Shown here one piece after another: positions 1 to 12,839 of a stretch of 64,000 nucleotides of DNA. This stretch comes from Homalodisca vitripennis (taxonomy: Eukaryota > Arthropoda > Insecta > Hemiptera > Cicadellidae). The notes beneath the pieces were generated by a model. It was not told where the DNA came from. It was given only the letters and a program-made list of their open reading frames with translations, and did not search any database. The stretch is from contig NC_060215.1 of the NCBI RefSeq assembly GCF_021130785.1, positions 65,972,501-66,036,500 of the forward strand. The letters are read 5' to 3'. Numbering within the stretch: position 1 is the first letter of the stretch; each line of letters opens with the position of its first letter. Made by a program: the position numbers and the translations under genes.

Positions 1-1254
1 GGTATTGTGAAGAACTAACTTGCAGGTAACCGTGAATTGACAAGTCACAATATTATATAAAGGATAAATAATGTCAGTTCGAGGGGACCTTTGTTAGGGG
101 ACTAGCAGCCAGACACCTTTGTGGACAACACAATATTGTGCCGACAGTTGTGTGTGATCATATTGTGTGGCGACCCCACAGCGCCGCCCAAGCGGGTCCA
201 TCATTTCTGTGAATTTGCCTCTGACTGGTTAAACTGTACAATGCTAATAGGTCCAACTGTTTAAAACAATAATCGACGCATTTTAATTGTTATTATTACT
301 CAGCATCTTACTGTTACGGAATGCGGCAGCGTTCCTCCGTAGAGTCCAAAATCCTAAAATATCTTAGAGGCAACGTAATAAATTGTGGATTATAGCAAAC
401 CGTATCCATAACTATAAATTTTAACACATTTACATTTGTGTATGTATCGCTGTTTGAATTGACTGGTAAAGATAATGTATAGACGTATTAGCATCTGTTT
501 TGTACTTTATATTATAGCATATTTTACTTTTGCAAATACTTTGACTAAGTTAGATATTATAACTCACTTAAATTTTGTAAATCTACAGATATGTCATATC
601 TGTATTACATTATGGGTCAAAATTTTACAAAAATGGTATTTATTTCCTTTTACACGAATATAAGAATGTTCTTATGAAGCGTGTTATCGAATCTAGTTGT
701 CCACGCTATCCTAAGTAAAGTTGTAATTATTGTTTTGGTAAACTCCAATTGAGATTATTATCATTAATTAGAAATTCAAAAATTCGTAATATATTTTTGT
801 TAAGATTCGCCAAACAGAATATACAAAAGCATTCTAGTTAGGGAATCACATATATAAATAAGTAAAGGAAAATAAGTAAACAAAATATTTTTACAAAATG
901 ATTATTTGGAAATTACACGTTTAAGTTATGTCGGTTTAAGGTACTAATTTACAAATTTAAATGTTGTTCTTGTAAAGAAAGTTATACACGATTGCCTTCT
1001 TATTGATATGTCTGAAAATAAAACTAAACATCCATGTATTTTATGAAGTAATTACAGATTAAAATATAACATATTACATACTATTGAGAGGGGTATGCGG
1101 TAAGGTTATTTTTAGGTATGTAAATCGTAAAAAGACTTCAATTTTACAAACGTTTCCGTTGTTATTTTATTGTAAAAGAGTTCTGAACCAAAGGAAGAAA
1201 AATGTGCATTTAACATTTTTAAGGGGTGGGCCGAGTACTGAAAATTAAAAAGAA
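1..1254. other. AT-rich DNA without recognised gene
   Basis: Stop-dense in all frames; nothing beyond simple AT-rich sequence. If the engrailed-family homeodomain exon lies outside the window, this would be intronic. Confidence 0.5.
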
Positions 1255-1640
1255 TTATGTTTGGTCATTAATTAACAGAATAACAGTAAAAGACCGCCGC
1301 TGCAGCGATCAGAGGGAACCCCGCTCATTATCCTCATATACGATAATATATCGTCCTCGTTTATCGGTAAGCTCACGTTAACGCTTCGCCGCCTAGTCTT
1401 TTATCGTTTTACGACACCTCCATCTATCTGTTAAGTTTTATTCACGGATTTTATTGCACCACTGTATACGCCGTGCCGCGCGCTTTGATCATTAGCGTTA
1501 GCTTTCCCTGGACTGAAGGTTCACACGCGCCCGTCCTCAAGGACTGCACTGAGCAGGACTGCTTTTTATTTACTACGTGTCGGACTTTTGATCCAAGGCA
1601 AGATAACTGGCCCATTTACGGTTCCATCAGTGTGTTCTTT
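1255..1640. promoter_or_regulatory. Possible regulatory island with posterior-Hox/GATA-like motifs
   Basis: This stretch is richer in C+G than its surroundings and has no open frame. It is dense in motifs such as TTTTATCG, TTTTACGAC, TTTTATTG, GATAA and the inverted repeat CGATAATATATCG. These resemble Abd-B/Caudal and GATA sites. If the left flank is the intron of the engrailed-family gene, this could be an enhancer. It is inference from composition only. Confidence 0.25.
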
Positions 1641-2960
1641 TGACTTCCACAATTTAATTGTTTACCTCTTAGATCTTGAAGTAATTGAAACATTAACTCC
1701 GGCCGGCACAGTCTAGGAAATCGTAACAGGGGCAACATTTGGATTGAAAGATTTGGACATATTTTCATTGTACCTATATTGTGCCCTAGTCCAGCCTGAC
1801 GTCTTACCTGTACGGTATCGACCTGTGATTGTCAAAAGCCTGTCCTGGGTCAAAAAATGAAAATATTCATTATCACCTTTAATCGACATACTAAGGGTTT
1901 ACAGTTATTTTAATTATGATATAGCATGGTTCAAGAGGCTAAGTTATTTTACCCTTAAGTCGGATAGAGAAAATGGGCGAATTAAAGACAAAGTGTTTAA
2001 TTGCAGTGCAAAAGATGCAACTGCAAATTGTTTAATGCTATCACTGGGGCACATGTTAGATAATGACTTGCAAAAGATGTGAAATTTGTAAGTGTTGATC
2101 CAAAATTATCTCATATAAAAATATTTTTTTTCTGAATAAGTAAAATTCAAAACTTTTGGTCACCGGGGCTCATAAATGGAAATAATATTTCAAATTTTTT
2201 AAGTCAATTCCATGTTTTTAATCTTGCCTGATTGATATACCAAACGATTAGGTGTCTCAAAATACTTATTGGGATATAAAATTTTAAGGGAACTGTTTCA
2301 TAATTATTGTAATGGAAAATGTGTGATCTATCTCCAAAATATAACCCCCACAAACTTATATTCATCAAGCATGCTTGAGTTGGACACCAAATAAAAAGTG
2401 ATTTAACTCCATATCACAAATCTATAATTATATTAGAAATCCCAAGTGTGGAGATTCATTTTCAAAATAGTTCATCAGAGGAATCAGAACTTTGGATTTT
2501 GGGTGCTACTCTGGACGAGCGAAGATAGCTGACGAGACTAGAGGGCAAGGATGCCTATGAGCATATCCATAAAACAAAGTGTCATTTTTTGTATTCAATA
2601 GTAGGATTACATCACACACTTCAGTGGTATCAAATTAAGGTAGTTTCCTAAAGTCGAATGTTGCGTTTGTTTCTTTAAAATTTTTACATTTTCATACCTT
2701 CCCACGTCTTAAAAGAAACGCGGCATACCGTACCGTATATTTCTGTTCACGTATAAGTTATATATCTAAACACTATTAAAAATCACTTGAAAATTTAGGT
2801 ACGCTTTTTATGTGGAGAGCATTGTATAGGTTAAGTGGAGAAGTTGTTCTCCCAAGAAAGGGATTTATTAATAAAGCCTGTTTTATTATAGTAGGAATAT
2901 AGGATTTGTATTACTAATTTTGTATAACAGTTTATCTGAAATTATTATTCAAACGTATAT

Positions 2961-3176
2961 TTCTTCAGCTGTGTTAATCTCTCATATTCTCTTTTATACA
3001 CCGGTAGGCTGGGCAGTGAGTTGGCTGAGAATAGAATCTGGAAGAGATGGGATCCTGTGCAAACCACTGCAGCAAAGAAGGAGTCTGAATACAAGCGTGA
3101 AGGTGAGAAGGAGTCGAAAGGGAAAGTCGAACAAGAGGGAGGACTGCGTTGGAGAAGGTTGCGTTCTTCTAACTGA
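2961..3176 (+). CDS. Candidate exon of unknown gene (weak)
   Basis: A frame stays open from about 2961 to a TGA at 3174-3176. It passes two possible acceptors, TTTCTTCAG (ending 2968) and a pyrimidine-rich tract ending in TAG at 3007. After 3008 it encodes a charged, lysine/glutamate-rich peptide containing AENRIWKRWDPVQTT. A possible donor (GTGAGA) lies near 3112. The purine-rich, protein-like composition differs from the flanks, but I recognise no domain and an overlapping second frame is also open, so chance is a serious alternative. Confidence 0.15.
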   Translation, partial: FFSCVNLSYSLLYTGRLGSELAENRIWKRWDPVQTTAAKKESEYKREGEKESKGKVEQEGGLRWRRLRSSN

Positions 3177-3179
3177 ATG

Positions 3180-6100
3180 TCGCCCTTGAATCTGAATGGA
3201 CAATATTTTCCCGTCGTCGTACATCACAGTAGATACAGTAGATACAGACTCTGTGTGCTATGTTATTCCTCACATTCGTATAATTTTGAGTCCCGTACTA
3301 CTTGAGTATCATTTTTATTTACGTTATCGTGTAATATCATACAGATTATTGTTTAGGATTACCAAAGAGACTCAGTCTTTTCGTCCACACCTTTTAAAAC
3401 CAAGTTATAATTGTGTTTTTATTGTGCCTCTCATTTCCTTTACATTCGTTTCCTCATTTCGTGGTAACTTCAGAATCTCCATATGTTAATATTTTATATC
3501 AATGGATCTGGTTTATGTTCCAGAATACTGTACGTAACAAAAACATACACACATGGTGTTTTAGAGACACATTATCACTATCACTGACTCTGACTGATTG
3601 AAACCACGAAAATTAAAATGAGGACATTATAAAATGTGGTATTTATTGAAGTAGTTAAGATATGTATTTATTTATTTAAGATATTTTCATTTATAGTGAT
3701 ATTGTCATAGGTATCATTGCCCTCTATAGTCTTGGAAACTGGCTTAGCTCATAACACTCGCTAACTGTCTTTTCCTTATTTATTAAAAAATGGATAAGCT
3801 GATCGTACCTTTTCACAACAGAGACTACATTTGCGAGTAAACCTGCAAAGTTAGAGCAATCGATTTATGGTTAAGTTAATTTTTTAAATTGTAAAGTTAC
3901 TCATAATAATTTTTCCGTAACCAACAGAAATAGGGAAGTGTTTTGGTAACTCGGTGAGGAATTATATGCCTTTAAAGTAGGTATTTTGGGACATTTTGTA
4001 ACCAGGTCCAATAAAACAGCTGAATATAAGAATGTTATTTTTTACAACATGTACGTATACGAATCGGAGAATAAAATTGACAAGGAAGCATTTTTAACTG
4101 TAAGAAGAGTAAATGGGAGAGCCGATAGAGTTTACAATAGTGATAAAACTGCATCGGTGGAACAAGAATTTGGAGCCACTCTATGTCTATAGCACAGAAT
4201 CTAATCCGACGCCTTTAGACTATGATGCCACCGGCTTTCTAGGTCGTCTAATGAAAAATTGAGGCCTGAAAGTGGGTCCAAGACTGGTCTATGGATTACA
4301 AGAGGATGTTCCCGATGATCATTTGGAATTATGTAAGGTAATTTTTAATGATTAATTAGGAGGTACTGCTATAACTCACGACACCAAAAATTTTTTAAAT
4401 GACGAGACTATTTAAAATTTAAAATTCCATTCATAACATAATATTTTTATTGTTCAAATAATAAAACATAAAAACTTAAGAGCAATTAAATCTGCCTTAA
4501 ATAATCACTTAGTCAATGTGCAAACTCATAATTAATTTCCTGTAGTATCAGATAAATAAGCAATTAGTTATTAGCGATTGTTATATGTTTTTTTAACATC
4601 AAACATAAATGTTATGTTTAAATTGGATTGTTTGTTGTTTGGATTGCCCAAGTCATTCTGTAAACCCAACTATATGTGTACATGCACATACATACACATG
4701 CATAGCTGCCTTTCGTGACTGGAAGAAGCTTACTTGCGATTTCAGGATTTCCCAAAAAGCCGAGAAACAAAGCAATATACTTCAATGCCACTCTATTCTG
4801 TAATATATTACTGGTAAACTACAAAAGATAAAGGCCACTAGCCTCTCAGGAATGATAAAACGTCTGTGAGGGAACAACCTTTATTGCACTATCCAACGGT
4901 CAGATATAGTAGGCCTAAGGTAATACTTTACAGGGACTTAGCAAAGAGTAGCGATTTCTGGTCTTACTGACATCAGTGTTACTGACAGGACTAAGTTTGG
5001 ATTGTTTTTCATCAGCCTATTTGAAACGATAGAGATTGTGTTTTATAATAAGTTAAGGTTTAAAGGGTGCCATATAAATTTTGTGTATATTTGCAAAATT
5101 GCACACTTACGATTATTGTACTTGTTAAATCGTGGGTTTTTTAGGATCATATGGCAAGATTGCAAAATATATTAAGAAAACCTCTAAGATAAGAACGAGA
5201 ACAATATAGGCAGATTTGAATGAAATATGTCTAAATATATTTTAATACAAGGTTACTAGTTAAATTTCAAGTAGTTACTATCAACTCTACAGGCAATTTT
5301 ATTCTCTATACCAATGAGGCGAAAAATGAAATATTTGATTACCACTGAAAGAAACTACTAATATTTCATTTTCCTTTTCTCCACTTATTTCATCCACTTA
5401 AACTCTGGTTTCTATAAAACAAAGGGGCGTTTAAATCTTATTTGCGTTTCCAAGACTGATTTTATTTGTAAGTGTACGTGGCTTTATTGGATACATCCTT
5501 TATTCATTTAAAAGTTGACAAAATTACTTTAGTCAGATGCTATATCTCAGCCACTAAAAGTAAAGATTATGTACTAAACAAAAGAAAAATGGTAGCAGTG
5601 AAAATGGGGCATAGAGGCTTAAAGTTTCTCGGCATAAATCCGGCATAGGCTACACACCCTGTAGATTTCGTTTTTCGTGTTCAGTTTGATACAAAGAGGT
5701 GCCTGGTAATATGGAGTTTCCCGGTTTCTAGAACCGTGCGGTCTCAGAGCAACGGGGCTATTATAGTTCTAATTTACCCTATGATAATCCGAATGGGTAA
5801 TCCGTGGGAATTGATAACCCAAAAGTACAATATAATACAATTTTTTATTCGCATAACTCGTTTATAATCCATTTAGCAAGATTTTATCTACAATTGATAG
5901 CTGAAATAACAGAACTGATAACTGATGTCATTGAAGATCTCGATGTTTAACCCTGGTAGTGGGTGGTGACTCACTATATTGTTGGGACTAATAATTCTGG
6001 CAGGTCGTAAGTGCGTTCGTCACAGACCATCAGTGTAAGCCCAGCATGATATTCCTCAGTACTTCAGCCGTTCCACCGATTGCCCTATCCAAACGGGTAC

Positions 6101-6410
6101 GAATAGAGAAATAAACAGATTCTATATTGAAAACTATCTTACCTTGAATTCTACGTAACCGATACATCCATAGTTATGGCTATGACAACCTGCATTGTCG
6201 GCCGTATATGTTAAATCACTACTACCTTGTAAGCCACGTTGTGCATACTGTCCATACGCAATTTGTGGCTGTAATTACCCTCTTATTCTACTCTTATTCT
6301 GAAAAACACGTCCAATGCAGGCTTATAAGTCGGGTAAGATTAAGCTGAGGGTTTAAATATTCGATTAATTGATGATAATTTTTAAACCCTCTAATTAAAG
6401 TTATAACGAA
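3180..6410. other. AT-rich DNA without recognised gene
   Basis: Only short chance frames. A 68-codon frame at 3986-4192 and the following 4200-4340 stretch look faintly protein-like but contain stops and match nothing securely. Confidence 0.5.
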
Positions 6411-6415
6411 AGACA

Positions 6416-6765
6416 TCAATTACCGTCCGGATACTGGCGGCGGCGGCGCAGCGGCGCGGCGGTGGAGGAGGCGCGCGCTGGCGGCTGGGGGTTGCTAACT
6501 AGCTCACACGTACCTGCAGCCGACCTCAATAAGCGACCTATCAATATGCAAATCGGCGAGGATATAATGGGGAGCACCGAGGTGTGATAAACCGAACAAG
6601 CCGGACTGTCCAAATATTAGGTGTCGGGTGAGAGACGAGCCGAGAAGAGCACGGGAGAGCGGAGACGTGTGACATATAGGTCCCGGGGGCGAGCCGGGCC
6701 GGGTCCGACCGGGACCGGACGGGTAGGAGAGGCCGCGGCCGGAGATGGAGAGTAGTGACAGGCTG
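6416..6765. promoter_or_regulatory. CpG island, possible promoter or regulatory element
   Basis: A sharply bounded GC- and CpG-rich block lies inside AT-rich DNA. It begins with (CGG)-type runs and ends in a CCGGG-rich stretch. In the middle (about 6510-6610) is less GC-rich, non-repetitive sequence holding an octamer ATGCAAAT (6545-6552) and a GATATAATGGG stretch. GAGAG motifs follow. Several overlapping frames are open on both strands, as expected for CpG-rich DNA, and none resembles a known protein. It could be the promoter of an unseen transcript or a regulatory island of the engrailed-family gene. Confidence 0.4.
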
Positions 6766-7204
6766 TGAGCGCGGTGGGTCTTGATGTCTCTATTACCGGC
6801 ACACCCTGTGGCCACCCAAGTGGTACAGTCGTGGCCACTACGCACTGGTCCACACCACACCACACTGCTGATAAAATATCACAACCTCTCCTCTCACACA
6901 TATCCCCGGCCCACGAGCTATTCGGCCTTCCCACCAAACTTTCGGGGACAACAACCGATGGTAAAGGTCCACAAAAAATATTACTAGACGTTTATAAAAA
7001 TATTAGGTTTATAGTTTGTTTTAGCATGCACTGTACATAATTGTATTTATTTTTACACAAATATTATATAACAATGTTAACATGCATTTTGTTGAAGTAT
7101 CCTTCGACCGAACTCGAGGTTTTATTTTATGATTAATATTTCAGTTTGTAACATAAATTTATTTAATTATTATTTTATTAACATTATAGTCTATTGTTTC
7201 CTTC

Positions 7205-7242
7205 TTAATGAAATTTAAATTTTTAAATTTAAACTTCATTAA
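7205..7242. repeat. AT-rich near-perfect hairpin
   Basis: TTAATGAAATTTAAATT and its near-exact reverse complement (one mismatch) are separated by about two bases, giving a stem of roughly 18 bp. It is probably a chance AT palindrome or the core of a small foldback element; no target duplication is evident. Confidence 0.5.
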
Positions 7243-8639
7243 CTAAATATAATAAAAAATTTTGATGGCAAAAATTATGTCTGAGCGACTATTTATTTTT
7301 CTGCATAAATTATTAATATTCATAACAACTCATATTGTTAAAATAAAATGCAAGTATGCAAGTATTTTGTATAAAATAGAATGCAAGCCTTACTTAAATG
7401 CACCAGTTTTCCTAATCATTATTTCGTGACAAGCATGTTAGTTCCATAGAGTTCCATAGTGTAGTTGCCCTGTTTTGCTTCATTTATTTGTGATCTTTAT
7501 GTATGTACTGTTTCCAAAAAAAAATAACTCAAAAAGCACTCTATTTGAGCATAAATTTTCGTCTTGTACCGAGTTTTTTATGTTAAAAACTACAAATCTA
7601 TCTTCTTTCAAATTGGTCTGAATTAAGATGGTGTTGCGTAATATTCCAAAAAAGTCAAGTATGAGCACAACAAATAGTAGACATGTTGACACACTGGTGA
7701 AGTTATGGAGGTTATCAAGTGTTCCATAAATGGTGAAGTAGGCTTGTATGAATTAATTTCTCCTCTTATAGGATAAATGGATTTTTTATTGCAACTAATT
7801 TCAATGCATTAAGTTTTTAATTGTGGCGTAATGTAAGCACTTTATACCTTATGAATATTTAAGTAAACCAAAAACAATAAGTAAGCCAAGATTGGTTTCA
7901 AGGTCACAACTTTTATATTTTTTCATATTATTATTATGACAATACGTCATATTATTGTTAACATTCAGGTGAAGTTTAGTAGGATAATAATTCTTTAGAA
8001 GTACTAGGGAACTATTATTGCTAGTAAGAAATATTACAACTCAGTACTCTAGATGGTAATATCTGTATATTAATTTCTGAAGCCGTAGTTTCTAGCTACT
8101 AATATCCTATCATGCTGGTTTATAGCATCGTAGTTCTTAGTATCAGCCGACAGGTAACAACATGTGTCTCATCCCAATGAATTAATTCGTTATCCAAGTA
8201 CGCTCATTCCTCTAAAACCCTAATTGTGGTGTAACTAAATGGTAGGAAGTAGAAATTCAATTTGCACTGCTCGTTATTGTGTAAAACCATAAATTTAATA
8301 TATTTCATCTAATGGCAAAATTGAGCTACTATTTCATAGTAGTTATTTTTTAATAATGTAATTAATTATACGTAAGTTTAAAAATCGTAATGGAATTGTA
8401 TGTTAATGTCTTTGTGCATAAAGAAATGGTTGTTTGATGGAAGATACATAGACAAACTCACTTGTCGTTTAGTATAATGATCTATCTTATTATATTCCGC
8501 TCTATTTGGATTCGATTTTTACTTCAAAATAATTGTAATTTAATTATTTAACTGTTAAATTTAATTGTTTGAAAGCTAAAGAGTGTCTTTGTATTGGTGC
8601 TAAAATCATTGGTTTTACCTATTGAGAAAGAATCTCTTA

Positions 8640-9310
8640 CGTTTACATTAAAGTTTTGGTGTTCACAAATACCATATACTAATCTTCATATTTCAGTCTC
8701 AGTATTCAAGTATAATGTTTTGGGGGTGAGGCCGACGTCTCAGTTTCAGTCACAGCATTCGCATTTTATTCTCAGTGTCCACGTTAGTCTCGGCGTTCAA
8801 ATTCCACTTCAGGTTTTAAAATCTAGCTTATTCACATTCCAATCGTGGTGCTCAAGTTGCAGTCACATCCGTTAACGTTTAAGTTTCGCTGTAAACGTAT
8901 AAATCTGAATGTTCATGTTTCAGTCTTCATTTCTCATTTCAATCTCGGATTTCACAATTACATGTCAGTTTCCGCTTGCATTATTGGCATCAACGCACTA
9001 ACTTCAATATTCAAGTCATGTATTATTGAATTTGGGTCAATCTCGGTCTTAAATACTAGAGTTCACGCTACAGTCTTAGGGTTGACTTCCTAGCCCCACT
9101 TTCCACATTTTGGTCTTATTTTCCATGTTAAAATCCGGTATACACTCAAGTTGTCGTTTGGGTGGCATTCCTGTTCCATTAGTTAACATTTCAGCTTCTG
9201 TGTCCAAGTCCCAGTATTCACGTTTCATTCTCGGTGTTCATTTATATTCGTGTTCCAGTCACGAACTTATTTTCAACTCCGATATTTGCTTCTTAGACCA
9301 GCGTATCTCT
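8640..9310. repeat. Ancient degenerate tandem repeat, unit about 20-24 bp
   Basis: The region is a run of variants of TTCACGTTTCAGTCTCGGTG. Examples are TTTCAGTCTCAGTATTCAAG near 8693, AGTCTCGGCGTTCAA near 8790, GTTTCAGTCTTCATTTC near 8916, CAATCTCGGTCTTAAATA near 9040 and CACGTTTCATTCTCGGTGTTC near 9220. Units are strongly diverged and separated by indels, so this is a decayed minisatellite. The several open frames here merely reflect the stop-poor unit. Confidence 0.5.
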
Positions 9311-9339
9311 CACAGAGTTTTAAATAACTAAAACATGAC

Positions 9340-12110
9340 ACTGACAATGTTATGAAATACAACATTTTGATATTGTGAAACGGCTGTAAGTTTTCAAATA
9401 ATCCTGTAAATTCATCTGATTTTAACTTTGAATTTTTGATTGATCTGACTATTATTGTTTGCCGTTTTCACTACTTTCTACTTAACATTAATATATTCTG
9501 TCTTATATTAAATATTATACTAACATTGTGGTAGTCTGTTTTTATTTCATATTTATTTAAGTTGTATATCAATATCACTAACTTTTCCATACAGCATCTT
9601 CTATTAAGTGAACTAGCTATAAAATGTAGTATCAGGTATTTTGTTTAAGTCTCAATAAATATTATAAAGATCTCGTAATGGTACGAGATTTTGTTTTCTT
9701 CCTGCCATAAAATTAAATGACCTTAACTATATTGCAATTTTGTGTAAGGTTGTGTTGTAGTTTTCATGTAAGTATTAAAAACAGCTTCCCATCAGAGTCA
9801 AATTAATAAAATCGTATATACGAGTCAGATCGGAAAATTTCTGAAACACGGGAATACAGTGGTTTAACTAGTTAACCATATAAATATTGGTCTGAAACGT
9901 GAGTAAAAAAAATCCATTAAAGTTTCTGTTGTTCCCATATTATTCTAATTAATGGACTAATCAAGTTTACCCAATTATCACAGCTATGTGGAAAAAAGGC
10001 AAAAATGTTATAAAGGCAAAATAATATTTGGAAATAAAAATATTTGACTTATAAACCTCTTTTTATCCCGTTTAGAGACGTTTTCATAGTGTTCTGAACA
10101 ATTTTTTACAATGTGATTTAAAACCAGGTTTCAAATTCCTAACTCCAATTTATAAAATAAGAACCCAAATGGTATAGGTTGTTGTAAATATTTTACAGTA
10201 ATTTAAAATATACATTAACATTAATGGTAAAGCATTTGTCATTAAGAATCGAAACTCGGTAAATAGCAGAACGAAGGCAGGTTGGATACGAGCCGTCATT
10301 AAACTTCTGTTTGACTGACCCAGATCCGGCGGACCAGTTTGACCAAGGTTATAGAGCTAGGGAATTGTGGATGATGGTTCCGATTCTCGCATCTCTTGTC
10401 CAACACATGCTTGGCAAAGAAACATTTGGTGAGCTGTGACGATGAAGAAACACGTTCAAGTTTTTATAGCATCAGCTGTAGTGATGATGTTTTTCAAAGA
10501 AGTATCCAATAGCTACGAGTATAATGAACGACACACTATATTACTTGAATTAATTGTAGCCAACATAATTCGCTAATTTCATCGATACGGGGTTGACATG
10601 GTAATTTGTTTTTACTTTCCAGTTTTATACGACAACCACATTCTTGTATGACCAAGTACTTCCAGGACTTTTGTAAGACCAAATTCTTTTAGTTCAACTC
10701 CTTACGTAATAATGAACTTATGTTTCTCACAGTGATTGTCTGTGTTTTGTGTCTTCGTGTTCGTATAAAAGTAATTGTCAAGTCTTATCAAAGAAAAAAA
10801 GAATATTATGATACATTAATTAGAAAACATTACTGTATTACAATATTACATATGCAGAAAACTCATATTGCACCACTTTCACAATCAGAACTCATATAAC
10901 GGTGGGTATAGAACGGCATGGTCTCGCTTTTTTGGAGGAATTATTTTCAATCGTTCTTTACTTACCAGTGTCTGTATATCGTCGTTCTTTGTTCTGCAGA
11001 AGTGCTTCATTCATTCATGTTTTATTTTTGATCTAGTTTTACTGTTTAGTGAAGCAGGCGAGATGAGTTTGTAACACACCCCTTCTTCAGTGATGACTAT
11101 GATGAATAAATTACACTTTACATGATTTGTGATTAGCTAGATTGTACGTTATTCATTTGATTCTTGCTGGACTAAGTTTATCCGCCAAATTTGATACATT
11201 CTCCTTATAATTAAGATTTTATTTATTTATTTATTTTATTTTCCAATGTCACACCATTTCTGATAGCACAAAACATTAGATGAATCAACACTTAACCCCT
11301 TTAAACTTGATGAAGTTAGCAACAATATGATCTTATCAACTAATTTCAGAAGGTTTAGTGGAAAGCTGCAAAAGCTTATTTTTGAGCTGTTTACATGAGT
11401 CCACTGAAATGAAAACATGAACTGGTCTTACTTATTGTGTCGTTAAGGACCATTTCAAGATCGGCTTAATTTCTTCTGAAAGAAGTAAGTGTAATGTCGT
11501 CAGCAAAAAGAATGACTAATGTCCCTGTTAGATTTGACTTTAGGTTTTTTTTTTCAAAAACCCACTTGATAAAAATACGAAAAACATATAAACTGAATTC
11601 AGGAGGTTGTTTTCAGTATATGTGCACAGTAATTGGCTGTTTTTTTTTTTTTTAAGATTTCAGAAGTAACACCCATCCTAATCCCCATCACAACTACCCC
11701 TTCACCTCCTGGCACAATACAAATAATGTGTTCTAGTGGTTATGTAACATATTGGTGTATGCTAATTTACATCATTGACGGTTGAATGAACAGCTATATG
11801 TTCTATATATAGTTGACATTGTTAATAGGAATGGAATATGCTTGATTTCAATAAGTACTTAATATTAGGTATCATCAGACTTTTGATTGGATTAATCACA
11901 GGTTGATTTAATTTAATTTTTTAATGGACAACAACTAATTTGTGGCTCATTCCGTTGTGTTAGGAGGTAGAGCTTTAAAACTTTTATTAATGTAAATTAA
12001 ATACTGCCAGGGTAGAGTAATAAGGCAACAAATAGATAGAATAGTGAGGAAGCTAGAACAGATGATCGAAGAAGAAAGGATAGAGAGATGAGGCAGAAGA
12101 CGAGACGCGC
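9340..12110. other. AT-rich DNA without recognised gene
   Basis: Contains a small hairpin (ATCTCGTAATGGTACGAGAT, 9668-9687), a TTTA run near 11220 and a T12 run at 11640. No coding or RNA gene signal was seen. Confidence 0.5.
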
Positions 12111-12136
12111 GTCAAGTTTTTATTGTTCGTCTGCAG

Positions 12137-12485
12137 AGGCGGGCGGAGGGTAGCTTGTCTTGGAACGACTAATTGCTTACGTGATCTTCCCTGTCGGAAC
12201 TTTCATTAGACAAGCCTGTCAGCGTTCCTTGGGTTATTGCTCTTAGTCATTCTCATCATTGCTAATTTACTAAGTACAACTCAACCTGCTTCTGCTGACT
12301 GCTCTGCTCCTGACGATTGTGTCTTCCTTCACTCCTTCTATATATTCGTCCTTCGTGGATATACTATCGGGACCACCCAGAATGATTCTGCCAACATTGA
12401 GTTAATACAAAATGTACCACCATGTTCTCTAACTGGATTTAACACGCACAATTCAACCATAATAGCTGAATATTTTGTAACGACG
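12137..12485 (+). CDS. Candidate exon encoding a signal-peptide-like segment (weak)
   Basis: A strong acceptor (TTTTTATTGTTCGTCTGCAG, ending 12136) and a donor (GTGAGT at 12486) bracket an interval in which one frame is open from just after a TAG near 12210. It encodes a leucine/isoleucine-rich hydrophobic run followed by QPASADCSAPDDC, resembling a signal peptide and cleavage site. No ATG lies in that frame within the interval, and the downstream peptide matches nothing I recognise. It may be chance. Confidence 0.15.
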
Positions 12486-12839
12486 TGAGTTTTCCTGTAA
12501 TTAATGTAAATATATCTTCTTGAGAGCCACAGTTCGAGTCTGAGGAAACATAACGACTTGATTCGTGATTATGTCGACGTAAGCAAATGCTACTTCCCAC
12601 TGCAATTTGAAAGGTATTCCTGGGAATTCAATGATTTGGTGCAGAAGATAATAATTTGAAATTTTATTGTAAATATTCGGAGATTATCTTTGAACGTAAA
12701 TAAAATAGCACACAGAATTAAGAACCCAACCGAGATAAAAATGTTTAGTATTATTCTTTTAAAATTGTAAAAAAAAGAAAACTATAATATATTTCCCTAA
12801 TACTACGTGATCCAATGGTAAGTATCATAAGATAACTCG

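Noticed and set aside
3986..4340. Weak resemblance of LDYDATGFLGRLM and GPRLVYG peptides to a SET-domain region
   Set aside because: Stops interrupt the stretch and the key SET catalytic motifs cannot be traced; the similarity is too short to call even a pseudogene.
6416..7040. Several open frames of 65-119 codons on both strands
   Set aside because: They overlap on both strands in CpG-rich DNA, where stop codons are rare; none has a recognisable domain.
8594..9331. Three plus-strand frames of 73-93 codons
   Set aside because: Explained by a degenerate, stop-poor tandem repeat.
12520..12560. GTTCGAGTC, similar to a tRNA B box
   Set aside because: No matching A box, acceptor stem or cloverleaf could be drawn around it.
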